DNA from: Arbacia lixula
Taxonomy: Eukaryota; Echinodermata; Echinoidea; Arbacioida; Arbaciidae
NCBI GenBank assembly: GCA_963669155.1
Contig: OZ022589.1
Location: 19,573,439-19,637,438 of the forward strand
Direction: 5' to 3'
DNA length: 64,000 bases
Shown here: one piece after another, positions 13,601 through 26,500 of the stretch
Position numbering within the stretch: the stretch's first letter is position 1
Layout: the number at the start of each line of letters is the position of its first letter
Notes under the pieces: generated by a model
Told to the model about the DNA's origin: nothing
Databases searched by the model: none
Seen by the model: the letters and a program-made list of their open reading frames with translations, nothing else
Program-made: the position numbers and the translations under genes

Positions 13601-16600
13601 CACACTTCCGTACTCTATAATACACACTACATGTAAGTGATTACAAAATGCTTACAATATTAAAAAAATAGATATACATTTTAAGTATATCCCTTTCACA
13701 CAGTTTTTCACATTTTTCTGGAAAGGTACATGAAGCTAGGAGTGTGGGATTTCATATATATTATTGTTAGGTTATACAGCCGATTCCTTCTATGTTTCAT
13801 AACTTTTGCAAATGGGCTCCCCTGGCTTTAAGTCATCATACGCCCTGAGATTTGTCTCTGAGATATGAAGATATACGTCTATTAAAGGGGAAGTTCACCC
13901 TTAAGTTAATTTGGCTTTAATTAAAGCAGAATAATGAAAGCTACATATAACTTAATGAAAGTCTGTCAAAGAAAAATAAAATTTTCAATAAAAAAAAAAA
14001 AGATGAGATGTCATGTGCGAGTTGCTCTTCTATATGTTGTATGCTGTAAAATTCCAAAAAGTACCCTGTTTAATTTTTTTTATTGAAGGAGTAAATTTTT
14101 TTTCAGAGAGGTGTGTGTTAAAACATGTCTTAATCAAATGCAAAGATGAAACGGTATATATCCTTTTGATGAGGTGGACATTTTTTTTTTTAAATAGCAC
14201 ACAACTTATAGCAGAGTATCTTGTAAGTGGCACCACAAAATCAAGAATTTGACCATTCTTAACTCTGTTATCCTTTGACAGATTTTTGTCAAAACCTTCA
14301 CTAAGTGGTTTCTTGCAGGTTTCTGCTTTATTTAAAATAAAATTAACTTGCAGGTGGAATTTCCCTTGAAAAAAATACAAATTATTTGTGACTGCATGCT
14401 TGTTGCTGCTGACCTGCCAGGGAATCATATTAGGTTATCACCTGTCAATCATGCACAGGAACAAAGATAGCGCCAAGGGATACATGAATTGTTGGCAAGA
14501 GCAATTATACTTACACGTACATTGGCTCATCGTTACACACACACACAGACACACACAAACTCACACAGAATGTCGATATTTGGTTCAATTTACTATAATT
14601 CTGCTCAGAAAACTTAGTACTTTCGTTCTTTGTTGAATTTTTCTGTTTGGAATGTATATTTCATGTGTTTGCATGGTTTTTAAAAAAGACTGAACTGAGT
14701 TGCAGTGCTGATGCATGTACTGAGCAAAGCCATGAATCACAAAGGGTGAGTTGCTATCTATAGCGACTTTGCAATCATTTATAAAGATTCTATCTCTTGC
14801 AGCTAACTGTATCACAAATCATCACTGTTATCTATTGCAAGTCCAAGTCTATGCATGATTTTGCAATCAATCTTACATTTACGATCGATTCGCAAAAGCT
14901 ATGATCAATATCAATTGCAAGTTACAATAGATATCGATCGTAGGTTCTTTGTCATACAGATTTACGATCGGTATCAATTGTACGATCAATTGATCAGTCG
15001 TAAGATTGATCTAAAATCAATCGTAACTCTTTGTGATACAGGTCCCAGGACTAAGCCCCTGCCTGGGCTAGACTGACTGTACCTTGGAGGTAGTAGCTTC
15101 CGGGCGCTCCCATCACCAGCACGCTGTTATCCTGCAACAAACATCAACAAAGACAAGAAAGGGCTTAGCTACATCACAGAGGCAGGCAGTCACAACACAC
15201 AGCTTCCACTGCCATTTCCTAGTCATACCGACACATAGATTGGCATGGATTATTATTGACTGGGTGTTTCGGTAACTGTTCGGACCAGTACACAACATGA
15301 CATTGCACACCACTTTTAGACATTCATGTAATTCCTTGAAAAATTCTGAAATGTTCGCGTAGGTCATGTCGCAACGATACATACATGATACTCTGCAGTT
15401 ATGGCCACTTACGAATCTCCCTATCATATTGGCAAAAATATTATTATGTGTTATTACCGAACTCAAAACAATTACTGTAAACTCTATATATTTGGGGGGT
15501 TTTTTTATTTTCACGAACTTCGTGAGTCGGATGCTATTCGTGAATTAAACAATACGCGAAAACATGAATATGATGTGCACGAGCACATATATTAATAGAA
15601 CTAGTACTCCATGAATGCAAATTTAACCACTCACAAAATTGTTGAGAAGTCCTGAATCGTGAAATATATGGCATATACAGTAGTATTGCGAATGCTTTAA
15701 CATGTATAAGGGGTGGCCCTCCAATTTGGTGGATTCAAAATATGGTGCACCACCTATCGGGTGCAGCGGACAGCCCAGAATCCACAATGCCTCTTTGGAA
15801 ATGGTCAACATAGAATTATAGGGCTGTGGCGGGTGGTCGGTTTGTTGGTGACCATGTACTATATACTGTGCTTAGCTACTCTACCTGTACATTAAATGAG
15901 AGTAAAGAATATATGTCGCAATCTGTTCAATACTTTCTGAGCCGGTCGACCCACATTCGCCAAAAGACGGGCAGTAAGACAGCTGGGTCTGCCATTTTCA
16001 AAATCCATGGAGCATCGTTTGGTGCTAGGCACTGACCTATATAGGCCGGCGCTGAGGCTACAGGCTGTGATGTCGACCTCCAAATTGGAAATTTGGCTGT
16101 CCGCTGCAATGCAACCGTAGGTGGCGCACTGTATTGTATATCCACCAATTACTAGTACAATGGACTTGCACTGTACACTGTGACTTGGCTTACCTTGGGT
16201 ATCTGAGCACTGAATCCAGCTTGACAATGGGTTATTTGATCAAATCCAAAGAGGTCCGCTGCAGAAAGAGAATGAAGGGAGCATGGTGGGATAGATGGAG
16301 AAGAGGGAGGAGAGGAAGAAGGGGAGGAGGGAGAGAGGAAGAGAGAGGGAGGAGAGGAAGTGGGTAAGAAAGAAGGGGAAGGGAGATAAAGTGAGGGGGA
16401 GAGGTGAAGGGAAGAGAAGGATAAATAGGAGGGAGAGAGGGAGGAGAGGGAGTGGGTGAGGAAGAAGGGAAGGGGGAGATAAAGATGGGGGAGGGGAAGG
16501 AAAAGGATGAGAGAGGGATAAATGGGGGGGGGGGGGGAGAGGAGGAGAGGGAGTGGGTGATAAAGAAGGGTATGGCGAGAAAAGGAGGGGGGGTGGAGGT

Positions 16601-16788
16601 GATGAGAGAGGAATAAATGGAAGTGAGAGGGAGAGACACACACAGAAAGACAGGTAGAGAGAGAAGGGGGTGGGAGCGAGATGAAGAGGGAGGAATAGAG
16701 GCAGACAGACAAGACAGAGACACACATACAGATAGAGAGATAGAAGGGGAATGAGATGGGAAAAGGGGAGGAATGGAGGTAGATATAT

Positions 16789-16836
<48 letters not shown>

Positions 16837-19800
16837 ATGTTGTTATCATCACATCGTTCTGCCATCTGGGCTCTGTCTTAAAGATTTACAATTAATTTAA
16901 ATCAATATATCAGCATATGGGTCTCTTTACTACTGACTTTCTTGGGACTCTTTCTAATCACTGCAACCCAAACTCATTCAAACAAACAGCCAGTACAGAC
17001 AGGCATCATCAACCCATGGGTCCCATTCATTATTGACTTTCTTGGGGACTTCTGATGGTCCGTGCATACCTAGCTGCTCATGACAAACAGACATGACACG
17101 TATGACTGATGTTTGTGCCTGGGGGATATTAACCATTTCCAGGCGGTTCTTGGCATCTTCTTCAGTCTACCCAATGACCGAAAGCGGCATGAATGTTCTC
17201 TCCCCACCATCCAAACAGCTCATCAGTACATGAATGTATGAAAAAACTCAAAGGGAAAGTTAAATTGATTAATTACAGCAAAAAAATTGGAGCGACATAT
17301 CGGTGAAGGTTTGACTAAGTCCATCAAAGGATAAAAAAGTTGTGACTTTTCAAATTTACGATGTCAAATATGAATTGCTCTACCACATATTGTGTGCTGT
17401 ATATTTTTGTCGAATTGCTCTTTTTCTTGATGAAGGAATACATTTTTTCATAAAGATGAGTGTATAAAAACATGTGTCTAATGATATAACAAATACATGG
17501 GAAAATAGTAGATATCCTTTTGCAAAATGGACATTTCAACAAAATTAGGTCACAACATAATGGAGAGCAACTTGCAAGCAACAAACAATTGTAAAAAATG
17601 TGCATGTACATTCATAGTGCCTGTGTACATATGAAGAATTTTGTAATGTACATGTACATGTATGTAACTTTAAAACTATAAATATTTGATAGGTTTCATG
17701 TACTCATAGCAATAACCAATTCTGATGTGTATTGTTGAATATCTCACACAAATTGTGGTTTCCATTGGATTTGCAGTATTCTGCTAATCACTGCCATTGT
17801 TACATAGCCTTGAAATTCTATTTGTTCAATTTTCTACCCTTTATTTACATAAGGCTAGATCTAGTGCTATGGACAATGCGCTGCTTTATATACATGTATT
17901 GTGACAGGATTATAAAATGGAAAAAATACACCAAATTATTATTTAAAGAGTGGGCAGATGTCATGCCCCAATTGAGTAATCTCAATGTGCATTTTCATGA
18001 ATGGAGATTTGTTTTTATGATATATTATACAAGCATGCGCATGCAAGTATATAATAATGTATAACAATGTGTGTTTGCTGCACTCTTTGTACCCATTTTG
18101 TCTTTCTTTTTTAGAATATGTTTTAATCATAGCTTGATCTTAATCTTTGTATCAGATTACTCTCAATAAAGACAGGTAGAAATTTGTTTATATTATTTAT
18201 TTTTATTACTATTTATATTGAATTTTCACTTTGAAATTGTGATTTTTGCCTTGAGTGTGGTCCGTACCAGCTCCGCTTCTAGCGGACTGTCACCCAGTCA
18301 ACTCTCTCCACAGAAACTGACTGATTGAGGTCCGTCCATGGCAAACTCATCAACATTCTTTGGAGCACAATGAACATGTGTATATGGTTACATGCCTGAA
18401 GTGAAGAATGCTTATGGCCAAGAATGTATAAGGCAGGTTCATTTTTCATTCTAAATAAGACAGCATTTGTCCATCTATCTCCACTTGCATACATCATGTT
18501 TACCAGTGGCGGATGCAGGCGGGGGCAGACAAGAGGTATACGCACCCCCCTCTCCTTTTTAAAAATCACAAACTGAACATACATATTCGTACAGCAATAT
18601 CGTAGAAAATTGCAGCCCTCACCCCTTCTATTTCAAATTTTGGCGTCAGCCAAATTTCTTATAACTTTCTTATTCCTTGACGGATTTTCGTCAAACCGTC
18701 ACTAATATGTTTCTTTCATGTTTCTGGTTTTATTGACACCAGCTCTTCTTCAGGGTGAACTATCCTTTTACCACTTTGTAGCGAGAGAGGTTTAACTTAC
18801 GATCTGTGGTCTGGCAGGGGGAGAAGTTGCTGATGACGGAGAAGTCTTGAGAGGCGACGTAGCACACCCCTGTGGGCTCTCTCTCCTTGCTGGATGAAGA
18901 GGTGTGCAACCACACCAGCCGCGGCGCACAGGCCTGCAGGGTGCACACCAGATAAAACAAAGAAAGACGTCTTACAAATGATGAAGACTAAAAAACAATT
19001 ACTCAATACTGATATTCATATTGCAATTTATTGCCCAATTGGAAATTTCATTTTCACTGGTTTACATTGATACAAATAAAGAATGTGACAGCACACAAGG
19101 TACATATAAACAGAAAGACATATACAATTATACAAATTCTAAAGGATACATGATGTTTATATTAGCTTTACAATTACCGAAACTGTGAGGTACAATTCAA
19201 AAAGGAAAATGCAAATACTTCGGGCATAAGAGAGAGTGGTTTTCAGAGAGTGCTGTTGGAAGGAAGGTTTAATGAGAATGATTAGTCTACTGCAGCCAGA
19301 CCTGTTTATTGACTATTGTAGTTTGGATTTAAAATGCCCAACAGCCTGGTAACCAGGCTATCCTGATACAATAGAATAATAATTTGATAGTATGCTTATA
19401 GGACAAATCTTTAGAAATTGTGATTGTAAGAACATACTTACCAAAACAGTCCCATTTTTAGAACTCTCAACGGTAGCTCCGAACCACTGGTTGGATTTAT
19501 CTAAGAGGTTTGAGCTACCTGTGAAAAGGAAGAGGTCACAAAAATACGAAAAATGATTAATGACCTTGATGGAATCAGATACAGGTACACATGTCATTGA
19601 AAAAGATGTTCATTCCAATTCTTGCCAATATTTACTATGACCATGTCTAGAAACATTTTAATATCAAGTCTACAAATAAATAATTAAAGGGATAGTTCAC
19701 CCTGAAATTATTTTGGTTTCAATTAAAGAAGACACATAAAGAAACATATTAGTGAAGGTTTGATGAAAATCGGTCATAGGAAAAGAAAGTTATTTGATTT

Positions 19801-20552
19801 TGTAGTTTTGATTTTGTGTTGTCATGTGCGAGGTGCGCTCCCATACATTATATGTTGAGTACAATTTTTTGGAAAATGTCCATTTTCTCAAAAGGATATT
19901 CACCACTTCACATGTGCTTTTGATATAACATTTGACACATGTTTTTTCACACATAATATGGCTATGAAAAGGATGTATTCCTAATCAAAGAACATAAAAT
20001 AGGCAATTTATGGAAAAAGTAGTACACAACATATGGGAGAGCACCTCGCATGTGACGTCACAAAATGAAATAACTTTCTTTTCCTGTGACAGATTTTCGT
20101 CAAACCTTCACTGATAGTTTTCTTTAATGTGTCTCCTTTCATTGAAACCAAAATTATTTCAGGGTGAACTATCCCTTTAATGCCAGTCAAGCTATGCAAC
20201 CTTTCCATGACAGCAAATAGATGTGTAGAAATAAACTGCACAAATATAGATGCCAGGGTTTGTGTAATACATTTTGACAAATTGGGTCAAATTACTGTTC
20301 TTGTTGTCCTGCCTACCTTTCAAAATTAACTCAACCGCAGCAAAATTTTCAGACTTGCAAGATGGAAATTGAAAATTGACGGCAGAAGGTGTTTTATGAG
20401 TTACTGCCGCCCATCCAAAAAAAGTAGGCACAGGTCAATTTCCGTAATTAACCAGCCTTAATCCTGAGGTGTCTACTTGAATTTCACTCCATAGTAGTGA
20501 GAGGAGGGGAGTGTGAAGGCTGACAAGGAATCCAGCGTGATCAGCTGGGCAT

Positions 20553-20593
<41 letters not shown>

Positions 20594-23500
20594 ACACACA
20601 CATACACACACACACACGCACACATACACAGGGCATAGTATAGGATCAGCTGTGCACAATTTCTGCATCAGGTTGAATGCGGACTGTACTCCCCTTTTAT
20701 CGTTCATACATGATATTAATAATGATTTGCTAGATCTACACTACAGCTCAAAGAAATTGACACGGGTAAAGGGAAAGGGAAGAAAGGGAAGGAGCCGCAA
20801 TTTTAAGCCGCAGTATATTTTGTCCAGTCCAGCATGAAACAAAATACTTTTGCCTAAAAAGCATCGTGCTTCATGCTGAACTGGACAAAATATACCGCGG
20901 TTCAAAACTGCAGCTCCTTCCCTTTCTTCCCTTTCCCTTGACCCATGCCAGTACCTTTGAGCTGTAGTGTATGTATCCAAACAAGGAGATTAAAATGTGT
21001 GGGGGTTCGTATGAAAGAGGGGGCTGAAATCGCTGTTCTCTCCAGCTCAAGTTGATTAAAGTTCGCTCGTCAAAGACACGGTCAATTTATCGGGGGAATT
21101 ACCCTGGTACTTCCTCTCCCCTGACCTGGGTGGAACTAGGATTATGTTCTTCACATGTATGGATGCTGTCATAGAGTATCCCTAAGTCAGTGACACTGTA
21201 TACCTATGATATCACCAACATGTAAATGCCAGTGACTTTGTTCACTTATGACGTCACAGTGATTTCAATGTTGGTGGCTTTTCTTCACGTAGTGTCACGG
21301 TGTACATGAAAGTGTCAGTGACTTTGTACATATGATGTCACAGTGGTTTAAATAGGGATGAAGTATTAGCCTTAGTGCCCAGACTGGGTTGTGTTTGCAG
21401 CTCAGCATAGGCTAGGCTGTGAGATCTCAGAGGCTCAAGGGTGACACTGTCTCAAAACATGTGTCTGTAAAACCAGACTACATAATACATACACTACAGT
21501 AGCAGCCTGACTTGCCAGCTGTGTCTGACTGGCCAGTAGTCTTTGTACTTCAGACTCATTGACAGACTGAAAAAGATTGTGCCTGAAACCTGTGAGGGAT
21601 CCATCTAAGAACCACTGTCCATTGCACAGGGAAACTGAACAAATGTATTTTAAGGGGCTTATTTTTTCAAGTCTGATATCGTGAAACAAAGACACTGAAC
21701 CCATTTGCACTGTGTGGGGTGAATCACTCTTCTGTGGCAGTCTTCACCGAGCCCTTGGCTTCAGCCTTTTGCGAGCATATTAACATGTAAGCACGCATGA
21801 CAACACTCTGCTGCTTGCATACATGCCTCAATGGCTTTGACCGAAACACAACCCAGTCAAACGCCCCAGCCAGACTCTTCATTCCCGTCTGACTGATTAA
21901 GCAGTCCCTCAGGCAGAACACAAAACCCACACCCCCCTGGAGCGAATGGAATCACCTTCAGGGAGGAGCTGTCACATTACTGTCACAGTGAATCAATGAC
22001 TTCCATTATCATGCACAGAACATTCCATTTGTAAGGGGCGCGAGGAGCTGAAGAGAGGGGATGGACCGTACAGAGATTTGTAACCCAGCTTGCATTCTAG
22101 TGAATGACTGACTGTCTGCTGTAATTTGAAATGAGAATGGATATGAACTCTATTGCACTTTGGTTTGAGGTGAATACTCTGAAGGAAGCCCTAATAAAGA
22201 AATGACTAATGCCATCTTGGGTGACATCATCAAATTGACGAGTACTAATAAATAGTCTACAACCATTAAAAGTAGGTGAAGGCTTGAGGACAGATAGGGA
22301 AGTCCTTAGGCAGGCCCAATAAAATAACATTCTGTAAAACCCACAAGAAATGGACGAAAATAAGAACTACCTTATCAATAATAGAACTGGAAACTGACTT
22401 TGAGGAAATGAGAGCAGAGACCAATGTAAACGATGGTCCACACCACAGTGCATGCATTCAATGGGGGCAATTCCTGCTGCCTAGCACATTGCACCCGAAT
22501 AGAAGCCATACAGTTATGAACGAAGAATATGCTCTCTACGTTTCGGAGTTTGGATATAAACAAGAATAGCCTCCTACTTTTCTTGAATACATTCATGAAC
22601 CTATGACATTTCATCCACATTACCTTTAGGGTCCTCTGCCGATTCCTACCGAGTTCCATTACTTTTGCAAATGGACTACTCTGTCTTTAAATCGCAAATC
22701 AGTTCATTTCCAAGTTACAATGTATGTTGCATAATAAGACAGGTGTTTTGGACTTAGACCACTCATTTCCTGCCTGGAGCTGTAACTAAAACCTGCACAT
22801 GTACTCCCTGTATTTCTTTGGATGTTTACGTCAAAAGGGTGGGAGTGCGGTGATCAGTCATCTAACAGCTGATCAGCAGGAAACAAAGTATTGCATGACT
22901 ACACGTGGCCATCCTCAGGAGAACAAAGCAGCAATATACACATATGCTATTCGGTAAGAGAATCACAGGCTCTTTTGCTATGTATATTACCCACCTATAC
23001 ATAGAACAGTGTGTTATTTTTTAGGAAATTGTTTACTCTCAGTAGTAAGTAAGGATACTGTGCTCCATCCTGTTCATTTAGAGGATGGAACATGCTATGT
23101 GTTCGGCCCAAACATTTTGAGGATTTGTGATTTCATAACTAATTACTCCATATGTGGATCATTTGAGGGCAAACAACTTTCAGGAAGTTTCTAACATGGA
23201 CAATACATGAATTAAAGACCATTGGCAAGATGATTGCTCACAATCATCTTTTTGAAGGCTATTTGTCTTCCCAGTACAGTATATTTCCTTTAAAGCAGAG
23301 CATTTCGCGAGTAACATCTGTAAATCAAGAACTTGATAAAATTCCAAACTCTGTTATCCTTTGACTGTTGAAACTTCATTTATTCATTTCTTTCATGTTT
23401 CTGCTTTTATTTAAGCCAATGTAACTTTCGAGTGGACTTTAGAGTGGATGCCACGCTCACCTTCACTATCAAAGATGACTTGCTCACAAGGGCCCTGGCT

Positions 23501-26500
23501 GCTAAGAGGTGATACTGGGCACTTGTAGACAGCTCCTCCACTCTGTACTCCGGCCTGGGCCGTCTGGGCTTCAGGTGCCCCTATGAGTGCCCTGGAAGGG
23601 GGAAAGGACAAAAAAAATATAACCGTTTCACTGTCAAGTTCATATAGACTATTCCATAAAGAATACAAATAGTTATTGACATTAGATTCAATATATTATA
23701 CTGCTCAATGGTGCATGAGTAAACTCTTTCCTTACCATTGGCATGAAGACATACACTACAGCTCAAAGGAATTGGTCCGGGTAAAGGGAAAGGGAAGAAA
23801 GGGAAGAAAGGGAAGAAAGGGAAGGAGCCGCAGTTTTGTCCAGTCCAGCATGAAAAATGATGCTCTTTAGACTAAAGCATCATGTTTCATGCTGAACTGA
23901 ACAAAATATACCGCCGTTTACAACTACAGCTCCTTCCCTTTCTTCCTTTTCCCTTTCCATATGCCAATTCCTTTGACCTTAGTGTAAACTCAAGTCCTGT
24001 ATTCTGTACCACTTCTTTCCCATATGGGCCTTTAGACCTCATTTACAACACAGTTTTGACATATACATGTCAACTAATCCCTGTCCACACACACAAATTA
24101 ATCATATAGCTATACCGAAACAGTATAGCTACATGTATGCAATGAAATTCTGTGTGTGGACGCTGACTATCAATACGTCGTTTAAAGAAATGTGGGTTTG
24201 GGCATCGGTTCAAAGTAGAACAATAGAAAGAATCACGGTCGATCATGATTCATCATGGTTCACCGTCGTCTTCCACTCACGTTGAAGATCCAATCAACTC
24301 AAAGTAGTGCACCTCATCGAAGACAGGCAGACTGCAAATAACAACATTTGCAGTAGCAATCTACACAACTTGAGTTTTTGTGTACACGTAGCTTTTTGTG
24401 TGTGTGGACACTCTGTTTGCTATACAATGATTCTTTAAATACATTTCTTTATAGAGTTTTGATATAGGTTTATCTGTGTATGGACATCCTGTAAACACCC
24501 TTTTCCTCTTCCCTCTTGTCTGGTAGTGTCCAGACACGGTCATGATTGCAGCAAACTCAAAGAAAAATATTACCCACGGTTTAGAGCCAACACTTTAACT
24601 ATACGGGACCAAGTACGTGGTTTGGAGCTGTAGCTACTGATATCAACTGTTAAAAATAATAAGAGATACATCACATGAAAGAGCATACATTTCTGCACGA
24701 GATTAATCCATTTTGGGCATTTAGTGATATTTACATTCGTAATGATTTTTCAAAACAAAATAATCTTCATATTGGCATGATTTTTGCTCTAACTTGAATG
24801 ATTTTGACATGCTATGAATTCATAATGGTATTTACATTATGCATCTTCATAAATCTTTCATTAAAAAATTGTTGCCAATTTAAAAGCCAAATAGTGATCA
24901 GTTTTGGCATAAAAAGTCCTTCATTCTGAATGAGTTGAGGTCTTAACATGTATACATGCAACTCCAGGGCCCCAGAAACCTACGGGTGCCGCCGGGGTCA
25001 CTGTGGAGAGAGATCATCACATCCAGGGAGGTTTATGTCCATGTCACATATTATTAGTATAGTGTACACTGCTGGGGTGATCTGTTTGTTTATGTCTGGG
25101 GCAGGCTAGCCTTGCTCCCAGTCTCTTAAATATATTTTTAATCTGAACTGAAAAATAGAATCTAGTATCCACATTTAACAAGAATAGTTACTGTTCTTTG
25201 ATTACCTTTTCTTAGTGTGCCTTTTTTGGTGAGCCACGGAAGAACCCACATTATTCAGTCTACTATACGGCAGCTAAACCTGTACTGCAGCCAAACTTGT
25301 TTATTTAATAATTTGGATTAAAATTGTCCATTGCCTGAAGGCAAGGCTTGGGACAAGCTGCTAGTATACTGTCTAGGATGTAAACATCCCAAGGGGAGAG
25401 CTGATTAAGTGGCTGGAGGCAACCTAATTAATTCTCATCATGAACCACTCATCACATCCAGCAGGCTAGAAAAAGAGGCCCCTGCAAATTAATTATTCGT
25501 TCCCATGGTACCTGTAACTATATTTACACTTTATAGAAACATGTTACATGCAGAGATGTCAACCTCTTGACACAGAAAATCTAACTGAATATCCTAAATA
25601 CTCAGATTTTTTTTTTTTTTTTTTTTTGGGGGGGGGGGGGAATAAGATTTTCATGACAATTCAACACAACCACTGGCCTGTTGACCCCCGTCCAGAAAAT
25701 GTCAGAAAAATGTACTACAGGTAAGAATAGATACTGCAATTTAGTGTCCAATTGGAAATTAAATTTTCACTAGTTTACATTGATACAAATAAAGAATGTG
25801 ACATAACACAAGGTACATATAAACAGAAAGACATATACAATTATACAAATTCTAAAGGATACATGATTCTTATATTAGCTTTGGGCAAGTGAAATATTTG
25901 CTCGTTCATCTTCTCTTAACTCTCTTCACCCCATGCTGATTTCAGTATTAACAACAATAATGGTAAACTTGCGTGTGCGCACTATACATTACAAAAACTG
26001 CATACACTTCATCGATGATACACATGATTATGTGCATGCGACACAGGGAGAGCCCTAAAGGACAAAAACAAGAAAATGACAGAAAGTCATGAAATCATAT
26101 TTTAGGTGGCAACAATCGTACTGTCGTATTTGACTTGTTTTAATACTAAATATGATAAAATCGTACTGGTTGGCATCTCTGTGTATTTATGTACATGTAT
26201 GAATGGACAAGGTTAATGTTGCTCTTGAGTATAGATTAATAAGGACAATTTGCTCTGCACTCTTCCTGTTTAAAAGTAAAACCAACTTACTCATCTACAT
26301 GTATGAACAAATCAAACATGATCGTGCATTCCTTGAAGGCAGCTTGAGGAAACCAAATAATCGCTCTAATGATTACCGAAATTAGTTTTCACTTGAAAGA
26401 CGACGCTTCTAAAACATAATAATAAAAATATCTCATGGCTTGAAAGCCGACTCCATTTAAGCCATGCCTCATTTTTCACACAGGACAGAGAGTTCATATT

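Larger units (their letters stand above)
12251..15082 (-). other. Integrin alpha intron 6
   Basis: A 2.8-kb intron. It contains a TTAA-flanked foldback element (13882-14370), a fragment of another dispersed family (about 13740-13840), a short CA run near 14536, and a stretch rich in CGATCGAT-like short palindromes (14830-15040). No exon signs. Confidence 0.8.
16259..18800 (-). other. Integrin alpha intron 4
   Basis: A 2.5-kb intron: GA-rich repeat at 16262-16834 adjoining the exon 5 acceptor, then two truncated TTAA-family copies (17247-17585 and 18650-18772). The rest shows nothing I can name. Confidence 0.8.
18934..19441 (-). other. Integrin alpha intron 3
   Basis: A 508-nt intron holding one copy of a dispersed repeat (19010-19172) and a fragment of another family (19278-19366). 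Confidence 0.85.
19519..23460 (-). other. Integrin alpha intron 2
   Basis: A 3.9-kb intron. It contains a complete TTAA-flanked foldback element (19684-20180), a CA microsatellite (20554-20633), foldback family A copy 1 (20737-20971), part of another foldback (21375-21430), and a dispersed-repeat copy (22430-22700). No exon signs. Confidence 0.8.

Noticed and set aside
16152-16865. 237-codon minus-strand frame
   Set aside because: Only its last part coincides with integrin exon 5; the rest is CT-repeat translation before the acceptor.
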